Assembly: GCF_050003625.1 (NCBI RefSeq)
Contig: NC_134398.1
Location: forward strand, 107,168,026-107,232,025
Source of the DNA: Haematobia irritans
Lineage: Eukaryota; Arthropoda; Insecta; Diptera; Muscidae
DNA length: 64,000 bases
Reading direction: 5' to 3'
The notes under the pieces are model-generated. The model searched no databases. It was not told the origin of the DNA and saw only the letters and a list, made by a program, of their open reading frames with translations. Shown here one piece after another: positions 47,281-58,154 of the stretch (the stretch's first letter is position 1; each line of letters opens with the position of its first letter). The translations under genes and the position numbers were made by a program.

Positions 47281-49716
47281 TTAATTCAAAAATGTGAGAT
47301 TGGAATCCTGAGAGCATATTATGATATCGTCGAGATACGCTAAAATCAAAATATCCGGCAAAGAAGATTTGAATTTATCAATTAGGCGCTGGAAAGTCGC
47401 TGGCGCGTTTTTTAGTCCAAATGGCATACGATTGAAGACAAAAATTCCAAACGGAGTTGTGAAGGCTGTTTTTGATCTATCGTTGTCAGCCACTTTGATT
47501 TGCCAATAGCCTGAACGAAGATCAAGTGTGGACATGAACGGAGTGGTTTTGGCTGCATGCAAAAGGTCGTCGATTCTTGGCAGAGGATATGTGTCTGTCG
47601 TAGTGATGGCATTGAGGCGCCGATAGTCGACGCATACCCTGACAGTTCCATCTTTCTTTGGTATTAATACCACCGGAAAAGACCAAGGCGATTCGGCTTC
47701 TTCAATAATTCCGTTTTGCAGCATATTGTCCAATTCCTGCTTTAATAAGACCTTCATTCTTGGTGATAACCTATATGGTGGATTGGAAATAGGTTCGTGG
47801 TTACCGGTTTTAATATGATGTTCGACCTTAGATATGGGTACCTTGATGTCATCAAATATATCCTTTTCTTCCAAAAGCAATTGATTTAGCTTTTCTCTAT
47901 CACTATGTCTCAAATCAGGTCCTTCATTATGCCGTAGTTTTATTTCAATTGAATTAAGTTCCAAAGATGTAAACATTTCTTCGCAATGTGCCTCATGTCT
48001 CACTTTCTTCGGAGGAGGAAACAAATCTGAAGAGCTAGAAGCTTCCATGGTTTCAGGAATTGAATTCTCAAATATTTTGTTTATGGCATCAGGCGAATAT
48101 TCATTATTGTTTCCATTTTCGAACCATGATAAGAAGTCATTTAGCTCATTTGGTACTTCATTAACTTTTTCAACCAATGATAAATTAATTTTTGAAGCTT
48201 GCAATTTAAATGCAAAATTTTTGGTAGGGTCGTCCTTAAAATGCCAATTTTGCTGAGCCAAGTCAATAACCATTCCACATTCTTTCAAAAAGTCTACTCC
48301 AAGCAGGGTTCTATTTCCAATTGCGTTTGGAAGGCATATGAATCGGATCTTTTTGAATCTATTTCCGAGAATTATGTCGACCATTGCTGAGTGAACAACC
48401 TGATTGCGTGGTACACCATCGGCTAATATTATTTCGGCATTGACTTTTTTAAATGGAATTCCCTTTTCAATAAGTTTTTGGTATAATAGAAATCCTGCAA
48501 CACTTGTTCTGGCCGCTGTATCGAGGTATGCTTCACCTTTAAGTCCATTTATATTAACATCTATTAATGGCACATCACTTCCCACTAAGGATGCATGCAA
48601 GGAGTGAAAATCAAGAGTTTGCTCTTTTTCATTACTATACTCTTTGTTGCAATTTGGACAATTTGAGCGATAATATCCATCCGCCCCGCAGCCATAACAG
48701 CTAAGTCTAGTCTCTGCCACCTTAACTTTCTTATGTTTATCTGCCTCAATCTTCTTGTAGCAGTTTTCTGCAATATGATTCCTTTTTCTACAGTACGTGC
48801 AACGTAAAAGAGGCTTTTCTGCGTTTTCTGTCGGTTTGGGTTTCGCTTCCTTGTAATCCTGTTTATTTTCCGCAATTACCATTTCTATTTCTCTGGCTTG
48901 GGCTAATAGGTCTTGAAACGTAGTAATACTATCTCTCGATACTTTTCCCCGAATTTGTAAATTCAATTGTCCAAATACTATATCTAGCATTGTTTTTTCG
49001 GACAGTTTTTCAGACAATTGTGCGAAAAGCCTTCTTTTTCTGCAAACAAAAATATCGGTTGTTTCAAAAGACTTCTGCTTTTCTTGACAAATTTCATTGA
49101 ATATCCTCCAGTCTGGTTTGACTGGGGCAAATGCTTTTCTCAAAAGATCGACAGCATCATTGAATGTGCGGGCCTCATTCTGCATACCCTGCCACCAAGT
49201 AGCTGCGTAGCCTTCCAAAAGCAATGGTAGACTTGTAAGAGCAAGAAAATCAGTAATGTTTTCAGCCTCTTTATAAACTAGAATTGTGGCCAGAAAGTCC
49301 TCGACTTTTGTGGAGTTGCGTCCTCCAGTAAATCGAGCTGTGCAATTACTAAACGTGGACCTAGTTTCTTGTCTATTCGACACACCACCCAAAAGCTGTC
49401 TGAACTGAGCATCGCTTAATACAATATTGGGCTGAGCCTGTGATTGTGGTGCAAACATTGGTGGAACATTTTGAGCAAAACTTGCTCCAGCATATGTGCT
49501 TGCACCAGCAATCACATTAACTGTAGATACGGGAGCTTGTGATGTACTTGGGCGACTGGCTTGATTATTTGGAACTAATTGTCCATCAACATTATTTGGA
49601 ACGTTTTCCGCTTGCTGAAATGGGCCTGACCTTATATTTGAATTATTCTGACTGGATAAGGGCGTTGAATCATTTTCAGTAGCATTTGCATTGAGTCTGG
49701 GACTTCGTCGAATCAT
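47281..49716 (-). CDS. gag-pol: Gypsy gag-protease-RT N-terminal part
   Basis: An 811-codon minus-strand frame. Gag: N-terminal Ser/Asn/Pro-rich region (residues 1-110), capsid (about 110-290, TARFTGGRNSTKVEDFLATI, LLLEGYAATWWQGMQNEA), two CCHC knuckles (CTYCRKRNHIAENC and CYGCGADGYYRSNC). Protease: GEAYLDTAARTSVAGFLLYQ (DTAA in place of DTGA) and RTLLGVDFLKECGMVID. RT: SPWSFPVVLIPKKDGTVRVC, YRRLNAITTTDTYPLPRIDD, FMSTLDLRSGYWQIKV, FNRMPFGLKNAPATFQRLID and YLDDIIICSQ. The frame stops after SNLTFLN, where about 40 bp seem to be missing before the next frame. Catalytic YLDD is intact. Confidence 0.92.
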   Translation of the reverse strand: MIRRSPRLNANATENDSTPLSSQNNSNIRSGPFQQAENVPNNVDGQLVPNNQASRPSTSQAPVSTVNVIAGASTYAGASFAQNVPPMFAPQSQAQPNIVLSDAQFRQLLGGVSNRQETRSTFSNCTARFTGGRNSTKVEDFLATILVYKEAENITDFLALTSLPLLLEGYAATWWQGMQNEARTFNDAVDLLRKAFAPVKPDWRIFNEICQEKQKSFETTDIFVCRKRRLFAQLSEKLSEKTMLDIVFGQLNLQIRGKVSRDSITTFQDLLAQAREIEMVIAENKQDYKEAKPKPTENAEKPLLRCTYCRKRNHIAENCYKKIEADKHKKVKVAETRLSCYGCGADGYYRSNCPNCNKEYSNEKEQTLDFHSLHASLVGSDVPLIDVNINGLKGEAYLDTAARTSVAGFLLYQKLIEKGIPFKKVNAEIILADGVPRNQVVHSAMVDIILGNRFKKIRFICLPNAIGNRTLLGVDFLKECGMVIDLAQQNWHFKDDPTKNFAFKLQASKINLSLVEKVNEVPNELNDFLSWFENGNNNEYSPDAINKIFENSIPETMEASSSSDLFPPPKKVRHEAHCEEMFTSLELNSIEIKLRHNEGPDLRHSDREKLNQLLLEEKDIFDDIKVPISKVEHHIKTGNHEPISNPPYRLSPRMKVLLKQELDNMLQNGIIEEAESPWSFPVVLIPKKDGTVRVCVDYRRLNAITTTDTYPLPRIDDLLHAAKTTPFMSTLDLRSGYWQIKVADNDRSKTAFTTPFGIFVFNRMPFGLKNAPATFQRLIDKFKSSLPDILILAYLDDIIICSQDSNLTFLN

Positions 49717-50288
49717 GATTGTGATCCCGTTTATTTATTAAAATTGAATTGTGGCAACCCTGTTGTTTGACTCACGAGCGTGGAATAACTTAACACCCTC
49801 TTATACTCAAGAGCATAGGTATTGAGAAATATGCAATGGTATCAACTACACGAATAAAATAGTGGTGAGAGCGTTAGATGAACCAACAACAAAAGAATAC
49901 AACAAGGGACCATGTAATGAGAAGAAGAGCATCAGCAACAAGTATAATTGTACGGCTCTAAAATTCACGCCAACAACTTATGTGGAGCAACAACGATGTA
50001 CCGATACGTGAGCAGCACAGTAGCGTCGTCTATGTGGATTTGGAAATAAACGTGATAATATTGAGAGCAACAACAACAACTGAGATCGCCAACAAAACAA
50101 CACAATTCTGTTTGGAGGTTGGAGATTCCAATGTGACTATAATTATAGCAACAACAACACTAAGAATGTATACCAATTCTCCACCAAATTTTAACCACTT
50201 TTCATAATTTTTTTTTTTTTGCAGCTCTTCTCTTCTTTCAGGGTTTTTTAATTTTTAGCTTTTTTGTTTAAAGCTCTGTATTGTTTTT
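49717..50288 (-). other. Leader of the 44089-50965 gypsy
   Basis: Non-coding sequence between primer site and gag, rich in CAACAACAA-type triplets on the plus strand. No other feature seen. Confidence 0.7.
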
Positions 50289-50299
50289 GTTGGGCGCCA
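50289..50299 (-). other. Primer-binding site, tRNA-Lys
   Basis: The minus strand has TGGCGCCCAAC one base after the 5' LTR, complementary to the 3' end of tRNA-Lys as in gypsy and HIV-type elements. Confidence 0.88.
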
Positions 50300-50300
50300 A

Positions 50301-50965
50301 TGTAGAAGGAGGGAATAGCTCCTTTGGAGGAAGAAGGTATTCACCCTTCTCAAATTATATATTTTTTTATAATAATATTTTTTTATGTACTCAACCTAAC
50401 TGATCGATTAACGTTCAAGCTGGATTAGAGTAATAGTAATATATTTTAATAAGGTAACTCCAAACCAGACGATCAACGTCTAAGATAGACAATACCAATT
50501 GTTATTTTTATTTTTCCAATTAAAGGGAAAAACAAGGTTCCGCTTAAAGTTTAATTTTTTTTTAATCTTTATTCATCGACAGTTACAGCAGAATGAAGTC
50601 AAATTATAAATGATTGTCTCTTTTATGTGATTTTACAATGAGTGAAAATAAAAATCATACTAATTCAATGCGAGAGAACAAATGGTTCAGTTATGTTGTC
50701 GAGTTAAAGAGAGTAATGATAGTTATTATGAGTGATATTATTAAGAGCAAATTGAGTAAAATTATTATAAAACGATAGTGATTTGAAATGAATGATCATT
50801 TACAGTTGATGATAAAAGTGAGGGAATTTATGTAACAAATGATGAAATTATTAATCATAAAAATAGAATAATTGCAAAATATCAAATAATTTCGTAGAAT
50901 GCACAATAATACTTGTATAAACAATAAATATAATAAAAAAATAATCATAGAAAACGTCCGCTACA
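50301..50965 (-). repeat. 5' LTR of the 44089-50965 gypsy
   Basis: 665 bp, paired with 44089-44757. Differences seen by eye include an indel near 50720 and scattered substitutions. Confidence 0.95.
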
Positions 50966-50969
50966 AGAT

Positions 50970-51150
50970 GGCATCGAACTTTGACGACATCAATCTTGTG
51001 CCACAATGCCTACAATTGGATACATTATTTGCCAACAATTCTTCTAGGACTGAGAGTGGTTTGCAAGCACGATATCAAAGCCTCAGCTGCAGAACTTGTG
51101 TATTGTTCGACACTAAAAATTCCTGGAGAATTTTTCCTAAAATCTAATTC
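50970..51150 (+). pseudogene. pol: Gypsy integrase C-terminal part (plus-strand element)
   Basis: The plus strand reads TTSILCHNAYNWIHYLPTIL, LGLRVVCKHDIKASAAELVY, CSTLKIPGEFF. This is the integrase helix and SPAEMLYG-type end of the insect gypsy group whose core is at 43773-44084. The catalytic E region lies at the junction with the inserted LTR element. Confidence 0.82.
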
Positions 51151-51155
51151 TAGAG

Positions 51156-51340
51156 TTAGGTTAGGTTAGGTTAAAGTGGCAGCCCGATTAAATTTCAGGC
51201 TCACTAAGACTATTCAGTCCATTGTGATACCACATTTAACTAAAAGTACCTATTACATATGGGCACTTCTAGTCTTAACCACTGAACCTTCTCTATTATT
51301 TACTTTTGTGGAACCAACCAGATTGCTCCAAAAACATTAG
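51156..51340 (-). mobile_element. LOA LINE 3'-end-only insertion
   Basis: A 185-bp severely 5'-truncated LINE insertion. On the minus strand it starts at ATGTTTTTGGAGCAATCTGG (near copy B 8720) and ends in CTTTAACCTAACCTAACCTAA. The flanks suggest a TAGAG duplication (51151-51155 and 51339-51343, overlapping the 5' junction). It interrupts the gypsy pol C-terminus. Confidence 0.85.
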
Positions 51341-51693
51341 AGTTTTAACGAGCGAATATTTAGTAGAATTTCGACCTTCACTAACAAATCCATACGATGG
51401 TCCTCATGAAGTCGTTAATCGAAATACAAAGTAACAAAAACATCAGCTTTTTTCACGTCGGATGTGCCGGCAACGACATCAACGAATTCTTTCTCCTGTC
51501 CAAAACCTGCGACGACGGCCCCAGCGCAGAATACACCCTCTGATTAAACGAATCGAACGGCACAGAATCCATCTCACCCGAATGTGTTTCACGTACCAGT
51601 GGCAGGCGCATACGGCTCCCAGTTCGTTTTAGATGACTTCATCCCGAGGGGGAGTAACGTGGCATCCTGTTCTAACAATAATAAGTGAATATG
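51341..51693 (+). pseudogene. Gypsy pol end and 3' LTR start (plus-strand element)
   Basis: The plus strand reads SEYLVEFRPSLTNPYDGPHE, VVNRNTK, the post-integrase GPxxV region. It ends in a polypurine tract GAGGGGGAGTAA (51642-51653). About 40 bp that may be the 3' LTR start follow, then the tandem-duplicated BEL block begins at 51694. Confidence 0.65.
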
Positions 51694-52372
51694 CGGGATT
51701 TTAAATTTTGAAAATAAAGAAAATAAAACACTTTGTTGTGTCGTGAACACAGATAGCTCAATGCCAAAAGTAAGTCATAAAAAACAAACGACCAAAACAG
51801 AACGGGGCAAAGAGCAAGCAGTTAACAGAAAATAGTACGCACTCGCAAGGATCTAACGAACCGTAGTTATAAAAGTAGGGAATATACGTTAAATTTGAAC
51901 TTAAACATTGCGTCCCGCCTTGCAACATCCTGGTATGTTGGAGTAAAATAAATAAAAATTTAACAATTCTAATTACAATCAAAAATAATTAAATCTTATT
52001 GCTTGAGCTCGTTTGTTTGCTCAGCGTATATTCTGGTGGTACACCAGAATAAAATGTTTATTGGTAGTCCTGGTAGTACACCAGAACCTTTCCTATAAAG
52101 GGGTTTAAGATTCTTTACTAGGTGCTACACCAAGAAAAGAAAATAATCACATTAGTTAAAACACCAAGGTTTTTAAGCGTAGTGATCGTCTTTATTAAAT
52201 TTATTCTACCTTATATACTAATAGCAAATGCAAAGAAAGTAATAATAACAACAAAAAATAAACAAAAAGAAAAGCCGAAGCCGATGTTCGGCGTGAATAA
52301 TTTAGAAAGGCTCGCATAAGCTAATTCCGGTTACGTATGATGTCGTAGGATTGGTCACTGAAATGTCCCATG
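51694..52372 (-). other. BEL/Pao (minus) 3' end, possible LTR part, unit 1
   Basis: This is sequence downstream of the minus-strand pol end. It contains the palindrome ATTCTGGTGGTACACCAGAAT (52030-52050) and two further GGT-TACACC partial copies (about 52066-52085 and 52120-52133). No second LTR is present in the window, so LTR status is inferred from position. Confidence 0.5.
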
Positions 52373-52609
52373 TTAATTTTTAGTAGGCTGTGGTGCTATA
52401 CGCATGTTGGCTCTTTTCTTTAAAATGTACTTCATTAATAAGACCACAACAACGATTAATATAAGTGCTGCTCCAAAGTAACTAACTGTCAGGCGATGAA
52501 CTGCATGGTAAGTTGCGGTTGGCACGTTTTGGGGGTGGTGAGCCATTGTCTTTGTCGCTGGATAATGCGCTTTGGTTGAGTGGAAGCGAATTATCTCCTC
52601 TTTCATCAT
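52373..52609 (-). CDS. Open frame with membrane segment overlapping BEL pol end, unit 1
   Basis: A 78-codon minus-strand frame overlaps the pol C-terminus in another frame. Residues about 42-65 are strongly hydrophobic (SYFGAALILIVVVVLLMKYI), followed by KKR, a typical type I/III anchor with a basic stop. It could be the remnant of an envelope-like or accessory membrane protein, or chance. It is identical in unit 2 (56107-56343). Confidence 0.4.
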   Translation of the reverse strand: MMKEEIIRFHSTKAHYPATKTMAHHPQNVPTATYHAVHRLTVSYFGAALILIVVVVLLMKYILKKRANMRIAPQPTKN

Positions 52610-54420
52610 TAGGTTGTTCTAGAGGGAGAGGAGCGAGTAGGTGGATGGCTCGCTTAATGATACCGGATGATGTTTTTATCGCAGCTGTCCTGACGAAACC
52701 ATCTGACCCTGGAAAAGTTTCAATGTCTTTACCAAGTCGCCAGTTCATGACAGGCAAGATATCTTTAATTACGAGTATGATGCCCAATTGCAGAATTTTA
52801 GACTTAGTTTTCCACTTGTTACGCTGTTACGTTCATTAAGATATTCCTGGGATCTTTTCCAGAATTGGTGTTTTATTCGGGAACAAATTCCCAGCGTTTG
52901 TGGCAGTGGTGCTCTTGGCCTAGAGTTTAGTATCGCTTCAACCTCCATGACAATGGTTTCCATATCTTCATAAGTTCCTTTATCAGAAGACCTTTAGCGG
53001 ATTTTACAGCTGATTCCCAAAGTCCACCAAAATGAGATCGCGGAGGTATACAGTGGAATGTAATGTTTCTATTTGCGCATTCTCGTTGTATTTTTTCTTG
53101 AGCTGTCGTTGAGAATAACATGGTTGACAGCTCTGCGAGTTGATTTTTTTGCTCCCACGAAGTTGGTAGCGTTATCACAATATAGATTTTGGCAATGGCC
53201 CCTTCGACCTATGAATCGTTTCAACGCCCCAATGAAGGCATCGGTTGTAAGATCCGTCACAAGTTCTAGCTGAACCGCCTTTGTTGAAAAGCAGCAAAAT
53301 ACCGCAAGATATGCTTTCTGAGGTCGTTTTCCTCTTGTTTTGAAATATACGCAGATTGGTCCGCAATAATCTACCCCTGTGTTTATGAAGGGCCTTGCAG
53401 GCGTTACTCTTGTTTCTCGCAAATTTCCCATAATTTGTTTCAGAAGCTTTGGTTTTGGTCTTGCGCATTGTATACATTTGTGAACAGTTTCCCGAGCCAA
53501 ATGCTTTCCTTTGATGGGCCAAAAGCGTTGTCTTACCGTAGCAAGGAGTGCTGTAGGTCCGCAATGCTTATTTTCCTTATGTAACGATTCGAAGATTAAT
53601 CGACTTATTGGGTCGTTGAATGGCAAAAATAAAACTCAAAGTCGATTCTTCTAGTCTGCCACCAACTCTTAAAACAGTATTTTCGTCCAAGAACGGCGAA
53701 AAACTTTTGATTTGGCTTGAACCTTTAAGTTATCTATGCTTCTCCAGTTATTGAATGTCTTCTTTAAATTTAGAATGCTGTGCGATACGAACTATGACGG
53801 TAAGGGAATCGTGAAGCTCAAAGGGAGTGAGGGTTGGCCTGATTTGTCGTTCTTCTTTGCGGGTTTTGGATTTTTTGATACATCTCAGAACATAAGCAAC
53901 AATTCGTTTTAGTGTCTTAAAGGAATTCCTATGGTTTATTCTGTACAAGAAGTGCATCCATTGAGTTGTTTGTGGTAACTGATGTGGGTCTAATCCCCTT
54001 GATATGATGTCTGCTGGGTTATCCTTGGAACTAACGTGTCTCCATTGGTCAGGCGTCGTGTTGTCTTGAATTGAAGCTATACGATTAGCAACAAAGGTGT
54101 AAAAGGAGGATGATTTTGAGTTGATCCAATTCAATACTATTGTAGAATCAGTCCAATAAAATGTTGGTACTGTCATCATGTCTAAATCGTGCTTAACTTT
54201 AACCGCCAAGTGGGCTCCCAACTGTGCAGCACACAATTCTAGCCTTGTAAGCGTTTAATGTTTAAGTGCTGCTACTCGGGATTTCGCGCAAAGGAGGTTT
54301 AAAAGTATAATCTTATTTGGTTATTTGGTTATAATGTATACTGCCGCCCCGTATGCCTTTTCTGATGCGTCAATAAAGATGTGAAGTTGGGTGTTTGAGA
54401 AATATGTCCTGTTTAATGTC
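52482..54420 (-). pseudogene. pol: BEL/Pao pol, RNase H and integrase, unit 1
   Basis: Minus strand, 5'-truncated by the plus-strand LTR. RNase H: LHIFIDASEKAYGAAVYI, LELCAAQLGAHLAVKV and FYWTDSTIVLNWI, then NPADIISRG. Integrase: zinc region CGPTALLATVRQRFWPIKGK and CIQCARPKPKLL; core with all three acids (NTGVDYCGPI, LYCDNATNFVGAKK, HFGGLWESAVKSAKGLLIKE). The DUF5641-type C-terminus includes VIKDILPVMNWRLGKD and SSGIIKRAIHLLAPLPLE. Frameshifts near 53740, 53170, 52930 and 52790 break it. Confidence 0.88.
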
Positions 54421-55145
54421 AAACGACATTAAACTAATATCATTTGTTTTTTCACTTTTTTTATTTTTCATTTCATTATCTCCATTGCCATTATTCTTTT
54501 CATTTGATCAGTTTCCTTAATTTCCTTATTCATTTGTATTCTTATTCTTTCATATTTTGTTTATTTTGAATTACTTTTTACATTACTTTCGTATTACATT
54601 TTAATTTTCAACATTCATTTGATGTTTGGTTTGTTTTCATTGTTCTTTGTTTCTTATTGGAAAGACTGTTAGGAATAACAACAACAATAACAACCCTCAA
54701 CATCATCTACATCCAGTGTAGAGAGTGAGTGTTGGTATTGTTATTGTTGTTGCCTGTGATCTGTTTTTCTTTTACTTTACCCTTGACCGATATAAAGGGA
54801 AACAAGAAAGTCAGTTGGTTAACGACTTGCTTTACATTCGGTGCGCTCGACTTAAAGAAAAACAAACAAACAAACAAACATCAAGTGAAAATCAAACTCA
54901 TAAATAAAAGTGAATTTTTCTGATACTAATTTAAAGTCAATAAAACAATACATTGTGTAAAAATTAAATAGAAATCAAACAAAGACTTTTATTGAAACTA
55001 ACAAGGCAAAATCAAACGGTAAAAACGAACGGGCAAATTAAAACAACAAAAAGTGACATAGTGAAATCAACAAACTTAAGAAATATATTTAAACAAATTA
55101 AATTAAAATAAAAGTGGGAGAATTTTTGCCCCCACTCAAACATTT
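54421..55145 (+). repeat. BEL/Pao (plus) 5' LTR copy, unit 1
   Basis: This is the same sequence as the 5' LTR of the plus-strand BEL element (58155-58879). It is preceded by the perfect palindrome GTTTAATGTC-AAAC-GACATTAAAC (about 54412-54435). It contains TATAAAG (54791-54797) with TCAGTT about 20 bp on. It is followed by TTTGGTCCTAATCGAACC, a probable primer site. The exact start is uncertain by about 15 bp. Confidence 0.6.
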
Positions 55146-55427
55146 GGTCCTAATCGAACCGAATAAGTGTTTTAGTTAAATGTTCAAGTGACCTTTGTGA
55201 ACAATAACTATTGAAGTTTGTTTGTGCAAAAGGTGACTTTTGGTGAAAGGCAGAGTGACCTAACTCCATAAATGAGATATTGAGTGAAATAGTTTAAACT
55301 AAACTCAAAAAGTGTGTGATATTGACATTTATGTAATTTTATAACAAAGAATAAAAACTGTGGTGAAAGACATACTTTAACAGAAAATAATAATAACAAA
55401 AAAAAAAAAATAATACATTGGTGACTG
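55146..55427 (+). other. BEL/Pao (plus) leader, truncated, unit 1
   Basis: Leader sequence identical to 58880-59161. It is cut at the duplication junction, so unit 1 has an LTR and leader but no gag-pol. Confidence 0.75.
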
Positions 55428-56106
55428 CGGGATTTTAAATTTTGAAAATAAAGAAAATAAAACACTTTGTTGTGTCGTGAACACAGATAGCTCAATGCCA
55501 AAAGTAAGTCATAAAAAACAAACGACCAAAACAGAACGGGGCAAAGAGCAAGCAGTTAACAGAAAATAGTACGCACTCGCAAGGATCTAACGAACCGTAG
55601 TTATAAAAGTAGGGAATATACGTTAAATTTGAACTTAAACATTGCGTCCCGCCTTGCAACATCCTGGTATGTTGGAGTAAAATAAATAAAAATTTAACAA
55701 TTCTAATTACAATCAAAAATAATTAAATCTTATTGCTTGAGCTCGTTTGTTTGCTCAGCGTATATTCTGGTGGTACACCAGAATAAAATGTTTATTGGTA
55801 GTCCTGGTAGTACACCAGAACCTTTCCTATAAAGGGGTTTAAGATTCTTTACTAGGTGCTACACCAAGAAAAGAAAATAATCACATTAGTTAAAACACCA
55901 AGGTTTTTAAGCGTAGTGATCGTCTTTATTAAATTTATTCTACCTTATATACTAATAGCAAATGCAAAGAAAGTAATAATAACAACAAAAAATAAACAAA
56001 AAGAAAAGCCGAAGCCGATGTTCGGCGTGAATAATTTAGAAAGGCTCGCATAAGCTAATTCCGGTTACGTATGATGTCGTAGGATTGGTCACTGAAATGT
56101 CCCATG

Positions 56107-56343
56107 TTAATTTTTAGTAGGCTGTGGTGCTATACGCATGTTGGCTCTTTTCTTTAAAATGTACTTCATTAATAAGACCACAACAACGATTAATATAAGT
56201 GCTGCTCCAAAGTAACTAACTGTCAGGCGATGAACTGCATGGTAAGTTGCGGTTGGCACGTTTTGGGGGTGGTGAGCCATTGTCTTTGTCGCTGGATAAT
56301 GCGCTTTGGTTGAGTGGAAGCGAATTATCTCCTCTTTCATCAT
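56107..56343 (-). CDS. Open frame with membrane segment overlapping BEL pol end, unit 2
   Basis: Identical in sequence to the frame at 52373-52609, including the hydrophobic segment followed by KKR. Confidence 0.4.
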   Translation of the reverse strand: MMKEEIIRFHSTKAHYPATKTMAHHPQNVPTATYHAVHRLTVSYFGAALILIVVVVLLMKYILKKRANMRIAPQPTKN

Positions 56344-58154
56344 TAGGTTGTTCTAGAGGGAGAGGAGCGAGTAGGTGGATGGCTCGCTTAATGATACCGG
56401 ATGATGTTTTTATCGCAGCTGTCCTGACGAAACCATCTGACCCTGGAAAAGTTTCAATGTCTTTACCAAGTCGCCAGTTCATGACAGGCAAGATATCTTT
56501 AATTACGAGTATGATGCCCAATTGCAGAATTTTAGACTTAGTTTTCCACTTGTTACGCTGTTACGTTCATTAAGATATTCCTGGGATCTTTTCCAGAATT
56601 GGTGTTTTATTCGGGAACAAATTCCCAGCGTTTGTGGCAGTGGTGCTCTTGGCCTAGAGTTTAGTATCGCTTCAACCTCCATGACAATGGTTTCCATATC
56701 TTCATAAGTTCCTTTATCAGAAGACCTTTAGCGGATTTTACAGCTGATTCCCAAAGTCCACCAAAATGAGATCGCGGAGGTATACAGTGGAATGTAATGT
56801 TTCTATTTGCGCATTCTCGTTGTATTTTTTCTTGAGCTGTCGTTGAGAATAACATGGTTGACAGCTCTGCGAGTTGATTTTTTTGCTCCCAAGAAGTTGG
56901 TAGCGTTATCACAATATAGATTTTGGCAATGGCCCCTTCGACCTATGAATCGTTTCAACGCCCCAATGAAGGCATCGGTTGTAAGATCCGTCACAAGTTC
57001 TAGCTGAACCGCCTTTGTTGAAAAGCAGCAAAATACCGCAAGATATGCTTTCTGAGGTCGTTTTCCTCTTGTTTTGAAATATACGCAGATTGGTCCGCAA
57101 TAATCTACCCCTGTGTTTATGAAGGGCCTTGCAGGCGTTACTCTTGTTTCTCGCAAATTTCCCATAATTTGTTTCAGAAGCTTTGGTTTTGATCTTGCGC
57201 ATTGTATACATTTGTGAACAGTTTCCCGAGCCAAATGCTTTCCTTTGATGGGCCAAAAGCGTTGTCTTACCGTAGCAAGGAGTGCTGTAGGTCCGCAATG
57301 CTTATTTTCCTTATGTAACGATTCGAAGATTAATCGACTTATTGGGTCGTTGAATGGCAAAAATAAAACTCAAAGTCGATTCTTCTAGTCTGCCACCAAC
57401 TCTTAAAACAGTATTTTCGTCCAAGAACGGCGAAAAACTTTTGATTTGGCTTGAACCTTTAAGTTATCTATGCTTCTCCAGTTATTGAATGTCTTCTTTA
57501 AATTTAGAATGCTGTGCGATACGAACTATGACGGTAAGGGAATCGTGAAGCTCAAAGGGAGTGAGGGTTGGCCTGTTTTGTCGTTCTTCTTTGCGGGTTT
57601 TGGATTTTTTGATACATCTCAGAACATAAGCAACAATTCGTTTTAGTGTCTTAAAGGAATTCCTATGGTTTATTCTGTACAAGAAGTGCATCCATTGAGT
57701 TGTTTGTGGTAACTGATGTGGGTCTAATCCCCTTGATATGATGTCTGCTGGGTTATCCTTGGAACTAACGTGTCTCCATTGGTCAGGCGTCGTGTTGTCT
57801 TGAATTGAAGCTATACGATTAGCAACAAAGGTGTGAAAGGAGGATGATTTTGAGTTGATCCAATTCAATACTATTGTAGAATCAGTCCAATAAAATGTTG
57901 GTACTGTCATCATGTCTAAATCGTGCTTAACTTTAACCGCCAAGTGGGCTCCCAACTGTGCAGCACACAATTCTAGCCTTGTAAGCGTTTAATGTTTAAG
58001 TGCTGCTACTCGGGATTTCGCGCAAAGGAGGTTTAAAAGTATAATCTTATTTGGTTATTTGGTTATAATGTATACTGCCGCCCCGTATGCCTTTTCTGAT
58101 GCGTCAATAAAGATGTGAAGTTGAGTGTTTGAGAAATATGTCCTGTTTAATGTC
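56216..58154 (-). pseudogene. pol: BEL/Pao pol, RNase H and integrase, unit 2
   Basis: Same content as 52482-54420. Substitutions relative to unit 1 include NFLGAKK for NFVGAKK after the second catalytic Asp, ARSKPK for ARPKPK, SSSFHTF for SSSFYTF, and RQNRPTL for RQIRPTL. The same frameshifts are present, so decay preceded the duplication. Confidence 0.88.

Larger units (their letters stand above)
44089..50965 (-). mobile_element. Young gypsy-family LTR retrotransposon (tRNA-Lys primed)
   Basis: A 6,877-bp minus-strand element with a 4-bp duplication AGAT (44085-44088 and 50966-50969). LTRs TGTAGAAGG...GCTACA (44089-44757 and 50301-50965) differ at about six or seven positions by eye, so the insertion is recent compared with its neighbours. 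It has a primer site matching tRNA-Lys, a polypurine tract AGAGGGGGAGTG beside the 3' LTR, and gag-pro-pol in two long frames split by one deletion/frameshift near 47280. Confidence 0.95.
51694..55427. repeat. Tandem segmental duplication, unit 1 (3,734 bp)
   Basis: This unit and 55428-59161 are almost identical; I counted five substitutions plus a poly(A) length difference. Each contains a minus-strand BEL/Pao fragment and the 5' LTR plus leader of a plus-strand BEL/Pao element. The junction at 55425-55430 (GGTGACTG|CGGGATTTT) shows only a 1-2 bp overlap between the two source ends, as expected of end-joining. An assembly duplication cannot be excluded. Confidence 0.93.

Noticed and set aside
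52030..52050. Bacterial-type terminator or attachment site
   Set aside because: The palindrome lies in an insect BEL element; no prokaryotic context.
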